64,000 bases of DNA from Agapetus fuscipes (lineage: Eukaryota; Arthropoda; Insecta; Trichoptera; Glossosomatidae), in assembly GCA_951799405.1 (NCBI GenBank), contig OX637345.1, forward strand, positions 11,780,001 through 11,844,000, given 5' to 3'. Of the stretch, positions 19,331 through 28,500 are shown one piece after another. Below the pieces are notes generated by a model. The model had not been told where the DNA came from. It searched no databases and saw only the letters and a list, made by a program, of their open reading frames with translations. Positions within the stretch are counted from its first letter, which is position 1. Each line of letters begins with the position of its first letter. Both the position numbers and the translations under genes were made by a program.

Positions 19331-19755
19331 TTCCTTGACTGATTGGCTGGTATAAGACTGACCACCCATACTGTAAAAAATGGTTTTCTTTACCAATGTC
19401 ACCCCTGTTTCAGGGAAGGAACAGCAAATGTTGCAGGGTTGGTGTTAATTTGATGTTAGGTTTTTAATAGTACACATGCAGCATTTGTAAGCGCGATCTT
19501 ACAGTGATATCTGCGATCTGCCTGTTTTTAGTCTAGTGCTACTTACTCATAAACGGTAGAATGTGAGTTCGATTCCCGCGGATTCCCCGTGTGTTTGTTT
19601 GCTATTCCCAAAGCCCTGCCAACAAAAGTTCATCAAGCCTTGTAAGTACACATGCAGCATGTGTAAGAGCGAACTTACACGTTTCTGCTCAAGGGAATAA
19701 ATGAATAAATATTTTAATACTATAATATATCTTTGCAACGCAGATTATAGATAGC
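19331..19755 (+). repeat. LINE-A 3' ends around a tRNA-like insert
   Basis: A copy starts CCTTGACTGATTGGCTGG and stops at GCGCGATCTTAC (~19502). After 130 bp the family resumes at 19640 with GTAAGTACACATGCAGCATG, repeating ~35 bp already present on the left, and runs to CGCAGATTATAG. Confidence 0.7.
19505..19637 (+). mobile_element. tRNA-like insert, possible fourth SINE
   Basis: TTTAGTCTAGTGCTAC resembles an A box and GAGTTCGATTCCCGCGG is a strong B box. A short body (GCTATTCCCAAAGCCCTGCC) follows. It matches none of the three SINE families seen here. No second copy was found. Confidence 0.45.
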
Positions 19756-20063
19756 CACATTAAAGTGCCCTATTTAAAATGAACCATTGAATTTCGCTCA
19801 AAGTTTGCGAAGAACAAAATAATGAACTAACCGCATTAAAACTGTGGGGAAGAAAGTGATGTCACTTGGCCGGGAAAGACAGAGTCATAACTTCAATACA
19901 ATATTAGTTGGTAGTAAGAAAAAACAGTAAAGCGCTTTGCACTGCATCTAGCATTACTGCCAACTGCATACGTTTCAGTGCTGTAATTTGTAAAAGAGAA
20001 GAACTGTCTGATTATCCGGAATCCATATTTTATTTATTGTAGGTGACGTTACATAGTCGGACC
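19756..20063 (+). other. Mostly unassigned; REP-X core at ~19850-19910
   Basis: Contains GATGTCACTTGGCCGGGA, the core of the REP-X repeat also present at 21060 and 24077. The rest is unassigned. Confidence 0.45.
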
Positions 20064-20361
20064 ATGTCCGTAGTCCAGTGGCAACACTTCGGACTCGTAA
20101 ATGGAAGGTTGTGGATTCGGATCCCGGCGGAGCACAAAAATATACCATTTATATTTCGAATGTGCTCTTCGCTGAGTTGAAATATTCATAAACCTTTACC
20201 AAAGACCGGTCACTGAAAGGTCCATGCAACCTTACAACAACTGGGTCTTGCTTGAGAATTGGCGCTTTCTACAGCGATGACCAAGCTCGTAGAGGGCTCT
20301 TGAGGTGTGATACACACAAAAAACATCACTCACCAAATAAATCGCACTAATATTATTATAG
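20064..20361 (+). mobile_element. SINE-1, full length
   Basis: GTCCGTAGTCCAGTGGCAAC head, B box GGATTCGGATCCCGG (one change), complete body, hairpin tail GAGGGCTCTTGAGGTGTGAT and TTATTATAG. Confidence 0.9.
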
Positions 20362-20794
20362 CCGAGGGGTTTTTATTGTAAAATTATTTAAGTCCAAAAA
20401 TGCCTTCATATTATTGGTATCTATAGAATGTCTTAAGAAAAAAAAAATGATGATGAATGTTGAGGTAAAAACGAATTAGATTTGTTATTAATGTGTGTGT
20501 AGTTGCTGTGTGTGTGTATTGTGTTTAATGTATGTAGTGTTAAAAACAAGTTCACAACTGTCAAATAACTCAACTGCCAAAATACAAATCGACAGCGCAT
20601 TACCAAACAGTCGCCCATAACCTTTTATTGATTTTAATTTTACAACAACAACAAAAAAGATAATGACAAATGAATAAATGTACCGATATTTTTTGTTGAG
20701 CGTTATTTTTATGGGCATCTCACTTCACCTTTCTCAATATAATCTCAAATGCTCAATTTTCAAGCCAAGCAAGTTATAAAGATAAACAAAATGA
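20362..20794. other. Unassigned AT-rich stretch
   Basis: Includes a GT-rich patch near 20491-20530. No gene found. Confidence 0.45.
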
Positions 20795-21000
20795 CCTACA
20801 TGTAACTGTAACTCTGGCCAGAGCCTCTGCAGATTGCCTTCTTTTTTCCTATCCTTATCCTTGGTTACCTCTTTCAATTCATTCATATCCATCACCTTTT
20901 TCATACATTTCCTTCTATGAAATTCGCTCTGTTTATCCGTTTCTTTCACAATTTCACCAAGCTGATTCAGTCATACTTTTCTCTTTTCCATTCATGGTTG
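20795..21000 (-). pseudogene. LINE-B C-terminal fragment
   Basis: On the minus strand the frame reads EFHRRKCMKKVMDMNELKEV, then TKDKDRKKEG, followed by the short LINE-B end (GCAGAGGCTCTGGCCAGAGT and TTACAGTTACATG). Frame breaks separate it from the upstream GRPRK region. Confidence 0.7.
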
Positions 21001-21059
21001 TTTTAATAATAAAAGGTTATATATAAGCGCTTCTTGCATTTTTCGTGAATATGTTCCGC

Positions 21060-21200
21060 ACATTGATTGGCATTGACAAGCTGTGGTGATGTCACTCGGC
21101 CGGGTTGCGAAGGCGATAGCTAACTAATATTTTGTTATCGATTGCTGAGGAATCCATAGTGTAACGACAGTCGAGAAAAATCTGAATTAAAATTTGAGTC
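21060..21200 (+). repeat. REP-X repeat copy
   Basis: GTGATGTCACTCGGCCGGGT, TTGCGAAGGCGATAGC and AATATTTTGTTATCG align with 24077-24215, and downstream with GTAACG..GAAAAA..AAATTCAAATT. Minus-strand copies are near 48600-48690, 50820-50962 and 58620-58690. Nature unknown. Confidence 0.6.
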
Positions 21201-21477
21201 CATTATATGGAAATCTATATATTTTACACCAAACAATGTATGAAAAGACACGTCCTTCCGGCGCCGAATTTTTCTGTTCCAGATGTTTTCGTGGCGGTTT
21301 GAAATTTCATGATGAAATAAAAAAGCAACTTACCGCAGTCTCAAATTCTACTGATAGTATGGACGGTGGATTTATATATTTTGGACTCACCTGAAACAAA
21401 TAAAAACATAAAAAATTAGAAAACTACATAATCGGCAAGTATAAGTTTATAATCTACATAAATTGCCAAAATGTTCC
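21201..21477. other. Unassigned stretch
   Basis: A frame at 21194-21394 is followed by TCACCTGAAA, but nothing resembles a known protein, so no exon is called. Confidence 0.3.
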
Positions 21478-21588
21478 AAGAACCAGCCCCCTCGGGAGCT
21501 GGGAAACCCCCACTTCAACTGAAGTGGTTGGCGTAAGGCCAGTCCCTTTACCTGTAAAAATAAATAGGTTCTACTCGCCACATGAGTA
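21478..21588 (+). mobile_element. SINE-2 internal fragment
   Basis: Starts AGAACCAGCCCCCTCGGGAG and ends near GGTTCTACTCGCCACATGAG. The sequence is close to the family consensus, so it is a fairly young fragment. Confidence 0.8.
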
Positions 21589-21719
21589 ATCAATTGATTC
21601 TTCTTGTTTCCGCTTGTGCTAAGTGCACCATTTTTCTACAGCAATATTTTTTAGTGGATGCAACCAAAGGTTTATGTTCACTAACTTATATTTCACGTGT
21701 GAGTTATCTCTCCCGGCAC

Positions 21720-21795
21720 CTTGTGCGCGTGTTTGTGTTTATGTGTGTGTGTGTGTGTTTATGTGTGTGTGTGTGTGTGTTTGTGTGTGTGTACA
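21720..21795. repeat. (GT)n microsatellite, interrupted
   Basis: GT runs broken by TTTAT and TTT interruptions over about 75 bp. Confidence 0.9.
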
Positions 21796-22071
21796 CGCTC
21801 CAGGCCTCCTCGGCCATAAATCCTGACGAGATTACAAAATTATAAAAATTGACAGATCAGACTGGCCAGCGTAAAACATGCAGTGATCGACAACATGTCT
21901 TCTTTTTATAACCCGATGATTTATTTTTAACGAAAGAGGTGTGTAGTTAAATAGGCACGAAGCAACGCATGAAACATAGCTTCAACGTATAAAAATCATT
22001 TTCAATATTACATAGTGTAGTAATCTGTGAAACCTATTTAATTTTACATGAACCGATTGCTGCCTTCTCCT

Positions 22072-22111
22072 CGTAGTGTATTGGTTGAGAAGTCTCAACC
22101 AATACACTACG
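22072..22111. repeat. Perfect 19 bp hairpin
   Basis: CGTAGTGTATTGGTTGAGA (22072-22090), a 2-base loop AG, then its exact complement (22093-22111). It is not part of any family recognised in the window. Confidence 0.9.
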
Positions 22112-22164
22112 ATTCAATACAAATTCATAATTAAAATAAATTATACTCCCACATTTTTTCTTTT

Positions 22165-22290
22165 CTATTCGACGCTTCGCTGGCAATGTAGCCAACCTCA
22201 CTAGGCGTCTTCAATTTTGCACGACGATTGAGAATTAACTCGTTTAACTAATGTTAGTTCTTTCATAACAGTTCGCCCAAATTTTAACGT
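22165..22290 (-). other. Decayed hammerhead-like repeat
   Basis: The minus strand of 22171-22205 reads CCTAGTGAGG, TTGGC-loop-GCCAG, CGAAGCGTC. It is the same layout as 38045-38078 with mutated core boxes. The right side (AATGTTAGTTCTTTCATAAC) is shared with 38090-38110, which shows common origin. Confidence 0.45.
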
Positions 22291-22457
22291 AAAAGTTTAT
22301 TTAATTCCTTACACAAGTAGAATCAAACAGTGTTTACTTTTTATAATTGCAACTTTTCTGTTTAAATTTTACCCTAAAAAAATAAATTTCAAAAGGTTTC
22401 GCGCCACTATCTCAGGGCTGGTTTTGGGAGGAGCAGAGGCACGATTCATTTTTGATT

Positions 22458-22460
<3 letters not shown>

Positions 22461-22517
<57 letters not shown>

Positions 22518-22540
22518 TTACACTACACACACACACACAT
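22461..22540. repeat. (CA)n microsatellite
   Basis: A CA run of about 54 bp, then a second short CA run after ATGTTTACACT. Confidence 0.95.
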
Positions 22541-22947
22541 TTACCCACATTCTGTGTACAGTCCACCACACGCAGCTACGTTCACACCTGTTCAGTTTTA
22601 TAACAAGGGAGATATTGTACTTATTGTCAGAGGTGTACCCGAACATATGGATGCTCAATACCACAACGTTTCAATTCAAAAATGTATATAAGCTAAAACG
22701 CTCACTTCAAGCGCTGTTTCAATTTCCATACATTTTGAAAGTAAAAAACGTGCGGTTAAAGTTTTTTTACTTGCCGTAAAAGACTAGAGGTGGGGCCGAT
22801 GAACTGATTAACAAAAACAATAAACCATCTCAAATATTAACTATATATTTTTATAAACATTTTTGTTAAAAAATCTATCTACACGTACAAAGTCCCACGG
22901 AGATGCAAGGATATTCCAAAAGGGTCGAGTACAAAATACAGATAGAG
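22541..22947. other. Unassigned stretch
   Basis: No gene or repeat recognised. Confidence 0.4.
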
Positions 22948-23008
22948 CATTTGTTTCTGGACAGGCGAAAAAGGTTGGTGAATTGCATTCCTCATTACAA
23001 ATCTATTA
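22948..23008 (+). mobile_element. SINE-3, 3' end only
   Basis: TTTCTGGACAGGCG, GGTTGGTGAATTGCATTCCT and ACAAATCTATTATAAAA match the end of SINE-3. Confidence 0.65.
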
Positions 23009-23099
23009 TAAAATATAAATGTATACACTAACCACACTCACTAATCCAACTAAAAAGGTCCTCGTTGGTCTATATTCCTATTCTGATGTATTGCTCTTA

Positions 23100-23328
23100 G
23101 TGTTTTGACTTATAGGCTGTCATGAGGCTGACTACCCATGCATTAAAAATCGTTTCACTCTGCTAATGTCACCCCTCTTTCAGGGAATGTCGGTAAAAGT
23201 TGCAGGGTTTATGTTCATTTGTCAGCATTTGTTACTTGAACTTATGTACACGTGTCTGTTTGTGAGCATGCATTAAATATGAATTTTAAACGTTAACATA
23301 TATTTGCAACTTAGATTAGAGTAGATAT
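23100..23328 (+). repeat. LINE-A 3' end
   Basis: GTTTTGACTTATAGGCTG to CAACTTAGATTAGAGTAGA, with a ~30 bp deletion after TTCATTTG. Confidence 0.8.
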
Positions 23329-23334
23329 CCATCA

Positions 23335-23725
23335 TTTCATTCATCCATTTCCTTCTTACATTCACTTCCACACCTTCACAATTTCAATAATTTGATCATA
23401 ACATTCCTTTCTCAGTCTTCGTCTTCCCCCCTTGTCTCTTAAATTTCCACAGTACATACTCTTTGTGTGTATGTTCGATCGTTCATCATCCATTCTTTCC
23501 AAATGCCCGAACCATCATATTATATTATTTTGTACCTTGTCCTCACATCTTCTTCCAGATTACATTCCTTCTTGCCATTCATTTCTATCTCCCACCCATT
23601 CATTTCTATCATTCTTTTCACGTTTTACATACCTACTTCATTTGACTATCATTCACCGTCCATGCTTCACTTCCATACATCTATTCTTACCAGTTTTTTA
23701 AAAGCTATGATTAAAAAAGTTTAAA
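23335..23725 (-). pseudogene. LINE-B RT C-terminal fragment
   Basis: The minus strand encodes, with frame breaks, MYGSEAWTVNDS near 23670, a WFGHLERM-like segment near 23500 and the R.RRLRKE block near 23420. The region lies upstream of the GRPRK motif and includes the YGSEAW motif that follows the RT thumb in RTE-like elements. No frame is continuous. Confidence 0.7.
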
Positions 23726-24076
23726 TAAAGTTATACGGTAGAGGTGATAATCCTCACACCAGCCTATTAGTAACTTAATAAATAAATATAATTAATAAAA
23801 ATTAAATGATAATAATAAATTATAAACGCTGGCTCGTTAGCTCTTAACTGCCATGTTTAGCGAGGCGAGCTGACAAATATAGTGTTGTCTCGCTCTAACG
23901 CGCGGTGTTTGTACAGCGAGAGAGAGAGATGGGGCGTGTGTCTCATTAGCACTACAAAGGAGTCCCAAAATAACAAACAAAATTGGATTTTACACTAGGG
24001 AAGGGATGAAGAAAATTTTGAAATAATAAAAATGACTAACAGTACCTATCTTAAACTTTTTATTTCTACCAATGAG
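23726..24076. other. Mostly unassigned
   Basis: 23741-23780 resembles the first 40 bp of a minus-strand LINE-A segment. The GC-richer patch at 23850-23950 (TCTCGCTCTAACGCGCGG, GCGAGAGAGAGA) is not recognised. Confidence 0.35.
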
Positions 24077-24215
24077 GAAAGTAATAAATTGACATGGACA
24101 ACATTGCGACGTCACACTGTCGGGTTGCTAGGGAAAAGGCAAACAAATATTTCGTTATAGATACAAATGTAACGTTTGCGAAAAAGCTTTAAATTCAAAT
24201 TCGTGCTGAGATCAT
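24077..24215 (+). repeat. REP-X repeat copy
   Basis: ATTGCGACGTCACACTGTCG, GGGTTGCTAGGGAAAAGGCA and AAATATTTCGTTATAG. Best match in the window to the minus-strand copy at 50820-50962. Confidence 0.6.
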
Positions 24216-24227
24216 AGCTATTTTTAT

Positions 24228-24522
24228 TATTCCTTGATTAATAGGTTGGTGTGTGGCTGACCACTCATACTGGAATTTTTTTTTTTGCCTATGTCGCCCC
24301 TGTTTTAGAAAACGGTGGCAAGAGTTGCAGAGTTCATGTTCAGTATAGGTTTGCGTTTTATTTTGTTAACAAATATTACGTATGAGGGCATTGATGTGTA
24401 AGGGCGAATTATAGCAACTCTTGTCGACTTTCCATAAAACAGGGGAGGCATTGGTAAAAAAGAAAACAAGTTTTGCAGTATTGGCGGTCAGCCTCATACC
24501 TACCTACAAGTCGAAAAACAAT
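24228..24522. repeat. LINE-A 3' ends, head-to-head fragments
   Basis: A plus-strand copy (24228-24414, tail missing) meets a minus-strand fragment (24415-24522) that holds only the first ~110 bp of the segment. Confidence 0.7.
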
Positions 24523-24959
24523 TTAAATTAACGTGTATACGAAACAAATAAACTGATTTTTCCGTTAAAATATTAAATTATATCTTTCAAATTCCATCAC
24601 TACATATTTGAAGAAGCTATATCTCCATCTCTGTCTATCGCCCAATGAGTAGTTTGGCGTGCGAGTGAGATAGTTAGTATGCAGTGAGTCAGGTGTCTGC
24701 TCCGTACCGAACAGGTACAGCATTGTTTGGTCCAGACGTAAGTATAATATAAGCATAGCCGCCTAAAGTAATAAAGCCGTGATGTCAACAAATTGACGGA
24801 TTAATGAGTAGGCCGACCACCGATCACACTAAACATGCAGTATTATATCGGTAAACGCATTGTTACGAGTCTAATACTTAAGCTACGGTGATTTTATAGT
24901 TATAATTAGTTTTGCATAATAAAAAGCTGTATTTTACGTTTTGTAATTAAAAACAAATG
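24523..24959. other. Unassigned stretch
   Basis: No gene or repeat recognised. Confidence 0.4.
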
Positions 24960-25070
24960 GTGTTATTCAAACACAGTAAATCCCTGGCTCCACTTAACGT
25001 AAATTTTCTGTAGAAATAAACGACGATCCATAGATCAAATATGGATCAAAATATGTGCTGTGAATAACAC
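24960..25070 (-). mobile_element. MITE-E
   Basis: GTGTTATTCAAACACAGTAA at the left and GTGCTGTGAATAACAC at the right form the terminal inverted repeats. The internal AACGATAATC-type segment reads AAACGACGATCCATAG on the plus strand. Confidence 0.7.
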
Positions 25071-25458
25071 TGAAAGAGTTTTGAAGCCTACTTCTGTATT
25101 TTTTTTTTAATAGTTTTTTTTATCAATTTTTTTTTGACTAAGCTTCAATGTTGCAACAATACAATACATTAAATCAATACGTACAAAAGCTGCTCCGGCT
25201 ATTTTTAATATTTATATGCTGTAATCGTAATTATTTTGGTGACAAAAGTGTGTGAAAGTATAATCGAAGTGTTAACAAATGGGACTTATGCTATTATTTT
25301 GATAACGGCACTGTGGAACTGGATAAAGTCTTTATTATTAACATATTTACATAGTCCTATTGAATAGTCATCGTCCAAGCACCTATAAATCTGAGTATAG
25401 GGTGGTCACAAAGATTACTGTGTATTTTTTGTCTAAATAATCGGTGAGAAGACATAAA
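25071..25458 (+). promoter_or_regulatory. Probable LINE-E 5' UTR
   Basis: Sequence upstream of ORF1. LINEs of this kind carry an internal promoter in the 5' UTR, so some of it should belong to the element, but its left border is not visible. No core promoter motif is called. Confidence 0.35.
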
Positions 25459-26163
25459 ATGACTGCAATGGAATTTATTACTGAAGCAAAAAACATACTA
25501 ATGAATTTGAACTCGATTATTAATGATACCAACAATAAATTTAGCAAAGACCACATAGCAAAGCTCACACCAAGGCTTACCGACCTTTCGGGTACCATCA
25601 GCCAAATGGCTGTGAAGATGGGTAGCCTGGAAGGAGAAGTACAGGCGTACAAACAAATTGTTAATAATCCTCCCAAATCAATACCCAAATCGAATCCTTC
25701 CGACATGTATGAGGCCATTGCTGAGCTGGAAGATCGAAAGGAGAGGTCTAAAAACGTTATAATTTACAACTTACCTGAAGGTACTTCTAACACAATTGAA
25801 GGTATTAAAGAGGATGATGATTCAACTAAAAACACTATAAATCTTATCGATTCTTCAGCAACATCGGATATTGTGAAAATTTATAGACTGGGAATTAGAA
25901 AAACTGATTCATGTCGTCCAGTTAAGGTTGAATTTAGAGACCCGATAACAGTGAAAAAACTATTAAACTTCAAACGTATTATACCCAATGGAATAAAATT
26001 GAAACCAGATCAAACATATCAACAGAGGAAACAATTGCTGGAGTTAAGGACTGAGTTGGAGGAGAGGAAAAAGAAGGGAGAGGTTAATTTAACCATAAAG
26101 TATATAAACTCGTCACCAAAAATTGTTTCAAGCACACCAAAAAACTACAGAGACATAAATTAA
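25459..26163 (+). CDS. LINE-E ORF1 protein
   Basis: A 234-codon frame. The start chosen is the ATG at 25459 (context AAAATGACT). In CR1/Jockey-type LINEs the ORF1 protein binds the element RNA in the cytoplasmic particle. Residues ~35-70 (LTDLSGTISQMAVKMGSLEG onward) have heptad-like spacing and may form a coiled coil. Around residues 85-105 ELEDRKERSKNVIIYNLPE starts the RRM-like fold seen in many insect LINE ORF1 proteins. It is followed by RLGIRK, RPVKVEFRD and a basic ELEERKKKGEVNLTIKYIN end. No CCHC zinc knuckle is seen. The stop TAA at 26161-26163 falls within the start of ORF2, which lies in a different frame. The frame is intact, as for a recent copy. Confidence 0.85.
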   Translation: MTAMEFITEAKNILMNLNSIINDTNNKFSKDHIAKLTPRLTDLSGTISQMAVKMGSLEGEVQAYKQIVNNPPKSIPKSNPSDMYEAIAELEDRKERSKNVIIYNLPEGTSNTIEGIKEDDDSTKNTINLIDSSATSDIVKIYRLGIRKTDSCRPVKVEFRDPITVKKLLNFKRIIPNGIKLKPDQTYQQRKQLLELRTELEERKKKGEVNLTIKYINSSPKIVSSTPKNYRDIN

Positions 26164-26612
26164 ACTGCTTGTATCAAAATCTGAGAGGTGTTTGTACTAA
26201 AGTGAGTGAGTTTTCCTCAATAGTACCAACCCTAGCATACGACATTCTCATTTTTACGGAGACTTGGCTTCACCCAAATATCCACACTGCTGAACTGGGG
26301 CTCTTCTCTTACACTACATACCGCCTGGACCGAAATGAACTCAATAGCACTAAAGTGAGAGGTGGTGGAGTGCTGATCTCAGTGAATAGAAATCTCAATT
26401 CCCGCAAACTCAAAACGATCAACTCTGATGTTGAACAAGTTTTTATCTTGGTGTCTTTTAGTGGTTTTAAAATGGTGTTGGGTACAGTGTATATTCCGCC
26501 CTCTGCTGATATAGCGGTCTATCGAAGTCATTGCGATGAGGTGGAGCGATTAAAGATTGCCTATCCTGACGCTAAATTTCTTATTGTGGGAGATTATAAT
26601 CTTCCAAATATT
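26164..26612 (+). CDS. LINE-E ORF2, endonuclease N-terminal part
   Basis: This frame continues upstream of 26169 as KLNCLYQNLRGVCTK, the usual start of an apurinic-type endonuclease in this LINE group, and overlaps the end of ORF1. Motifs in order are YQNLRG (metal-binding Asn), FTETWL near residue 31 (catalytic Glu), RGGGVLISV near 66, VYIPP near 108 and GDYNLPNI at about 141-148 (Asp/Asn motif). The domain nicks target DNA to prime reverse transcription. Family similarity ends after LPNI. The next residues up to the stop at 26646-26648 belong to inserted DNA. The rest of the protein resumes at 28505. The true start codon is not obvious, since the first in-frame candidates are non-ATG. Confidence 0.85.
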
Positions 26613-26614
26613 AA

Positions 26615-28500
26615 GAGGCTACCGTCCTCAAACGCCGGTGAGTTTTGAGCGCTATATATACCTAGTGTTATGGTTTGCTCTCCATTCTCGAAATCCAAAT
26701 AAAAGGCATGTCTCACATAAACAGTACAATGAATGTATAAATTAAGGATTAAAGATTTGAGCACATACTGTCGTGACACACAAGGCAAAAAATGATTAGT
26801 TTTTGCATTGTGTGTCACAACATTTTGTGTTCAATACTTTTCCCTCTGTCTGGTAGATGCGAGCCGTGAGACAGAAATATTTTTGTCCCTTTCTACTTTG
26901 ACGTGATATGGTAACTAAAAGTTTTGCACGCAAAAATGATTTTTGGTGTTATTTATTTTGACTAATAATGTTACATTGCCTCAAATTATACTATATGTGT
27001 ACAGATCTAGGATGGCGATGTCCCTTTCACAAATTTCTATTGCACAGGGTTACTCCTCGTTCACCGAAAACTAATTTAAAAAAAGAGTTTCATATACTCT
27101 ACAATCTACATTATTAGAAATCTACCAATTATTTAATGTTTTCAAATTGTAATTTAAGCAACGCCCTAAATGAGTACAGCATGAGTTCTCAATATTTTTC
27201 GGATGACGACTCGTATCCAGTCGTTATTCCGCTAGGGGTGGCCAGTACCTCTGTAGATATATTTCCACTTTATTTATTTGTTCATTTTCTAGTTTGGTTT
27301 TTATTTGTAAGTTCACATTCAGCATTTGTAAGCGCGAACTAACACGTGTTTGTGGGCATGCATTTGATACGAGTTTTGATTGTTAATTTAGCTTTGCAAC
27401 TTCGATTATAGATTATTACAGACTGTAACTGTAACTCTGTCACCATTCCGCTAGGGGTGGCCAGAGCCTCTGCAGAGTTGCCTCATTTTCAATATCGACG
27501 GACGTTGGTCGTTTTCAATATAGCTTATTCGATCTCTGTTACAAAGATGTATTGACATTCAAGGCTTATTCATATTTAATGCACGCCTATAATATGCAGG
27601 CACATCTAAATTCACGCTTACACATGTTGCATGTGTACCTACATACATTTTTTTTTACTTTCTCTGAAATAGCGGTGACATTGGCAAGTAAAAACATTTT
27701 TTACAGCATGGGTGGTCAGCCACATGCCAACCTACAAGTTAAAGAACACAAATATATGATCAACTCAACTTAACTAAGCTACACATATAGTGAAGCTTCT
27801 TGCCGCGTTATTGTCTATCCAGATAAATTTGGTTGGTGAAGACAATTTTAATTCACAAAACTATTTATAAAGAAGAATGGTTCAACTTCAAAACTATCGA
27901 TATATTTTTTTTAAATCAAGAAAAAAACCCATTAAGTTAAAGATTGCGACCCTGGTGCGTGAGCCAATGGATTCACACACACACGTCAAAATCGGATGTT
28001 GTATGCGTAAGCTCGCGCGCCGGAAATTTCTTAGACAATGGGACGTGCTCCCAGCTCTGCATCTCAAGCTCGAATGTCGTTGAACGAAATAAACAGCCGC
28101 TTTTATTCTGTAGCTTTTCGCCTAGCAAAATTGTATGGCATTTTTGGAGCTGTTTTTTTATTGTATTTTGTTAAATTAACATGCATTATCACGAAAAAAA
28201 AATGCGGTCAACTTTGAGTTTGATTAATAAACTTACTATTCATATATATTTTGTGTATCCTTTCATTCATAAAATTCAAGTTATTCATTGAACCCAGATA
28301 GCATTATTTCGTAATATTTCATAAGTTTGTGTACATTTTGACAGAATTCAATTAACTTTTATTATTTTTGGAAACGGTCAATCTGTAAAGTATACATTTC
28401 TTTATTTTATTCTGACAGTAACAGATATAAAAAAAAAAGTAAACGTAATGGACATTTAAAACCCAGAACACCGTTTTGGACGTATTCGCTCTATGGGGTC
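26615..28500. mobile_element. 1,886 bp insertion in LINE-E, flanked by TTAA
   Basis: TTAA at 26611-26614 and again at 28501-28504 flank this block. Removing it with one TTAA rejoins ORF2 in frame as NLPNINWMELGSDSS. TTAA duplication is the signature of piggyBac-type transposition, but the ends (TTAAGAGGCTACCG and, inverted, TTAAGACCCCATAG) share only the first bases, so terminal inverted repeats are not evident. The interior holds older debris: LINE-B ends on the minus strand (27228-27282, 27420-27490), LINE-A ends (27286-27420 plus, 27540-27758 minus) and a SINE-2 tail (27770-27825 minus). A short frame at 27181 reads MSSQYFSDDDSYP before it is cut by a LINE-B end. It could be the acidic start of a transposase, but that is a guess. 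Confidence 0.7.

Noticed and set aside
21194..21394. Possible host exon followed by a splice-like TCACCTGAAA
   Set aside because: No similarity to a known protein, no partner exon, and it lies between repeats.
26613..28425. Intron inside LINE-E ORF2 (GTGAGT at 26639, CAG near 28420)
   Set aside because: The frame is restored by removing the TTAA-bounded block, not by splicing at these sites. LINEs of this group rarely carry introns.
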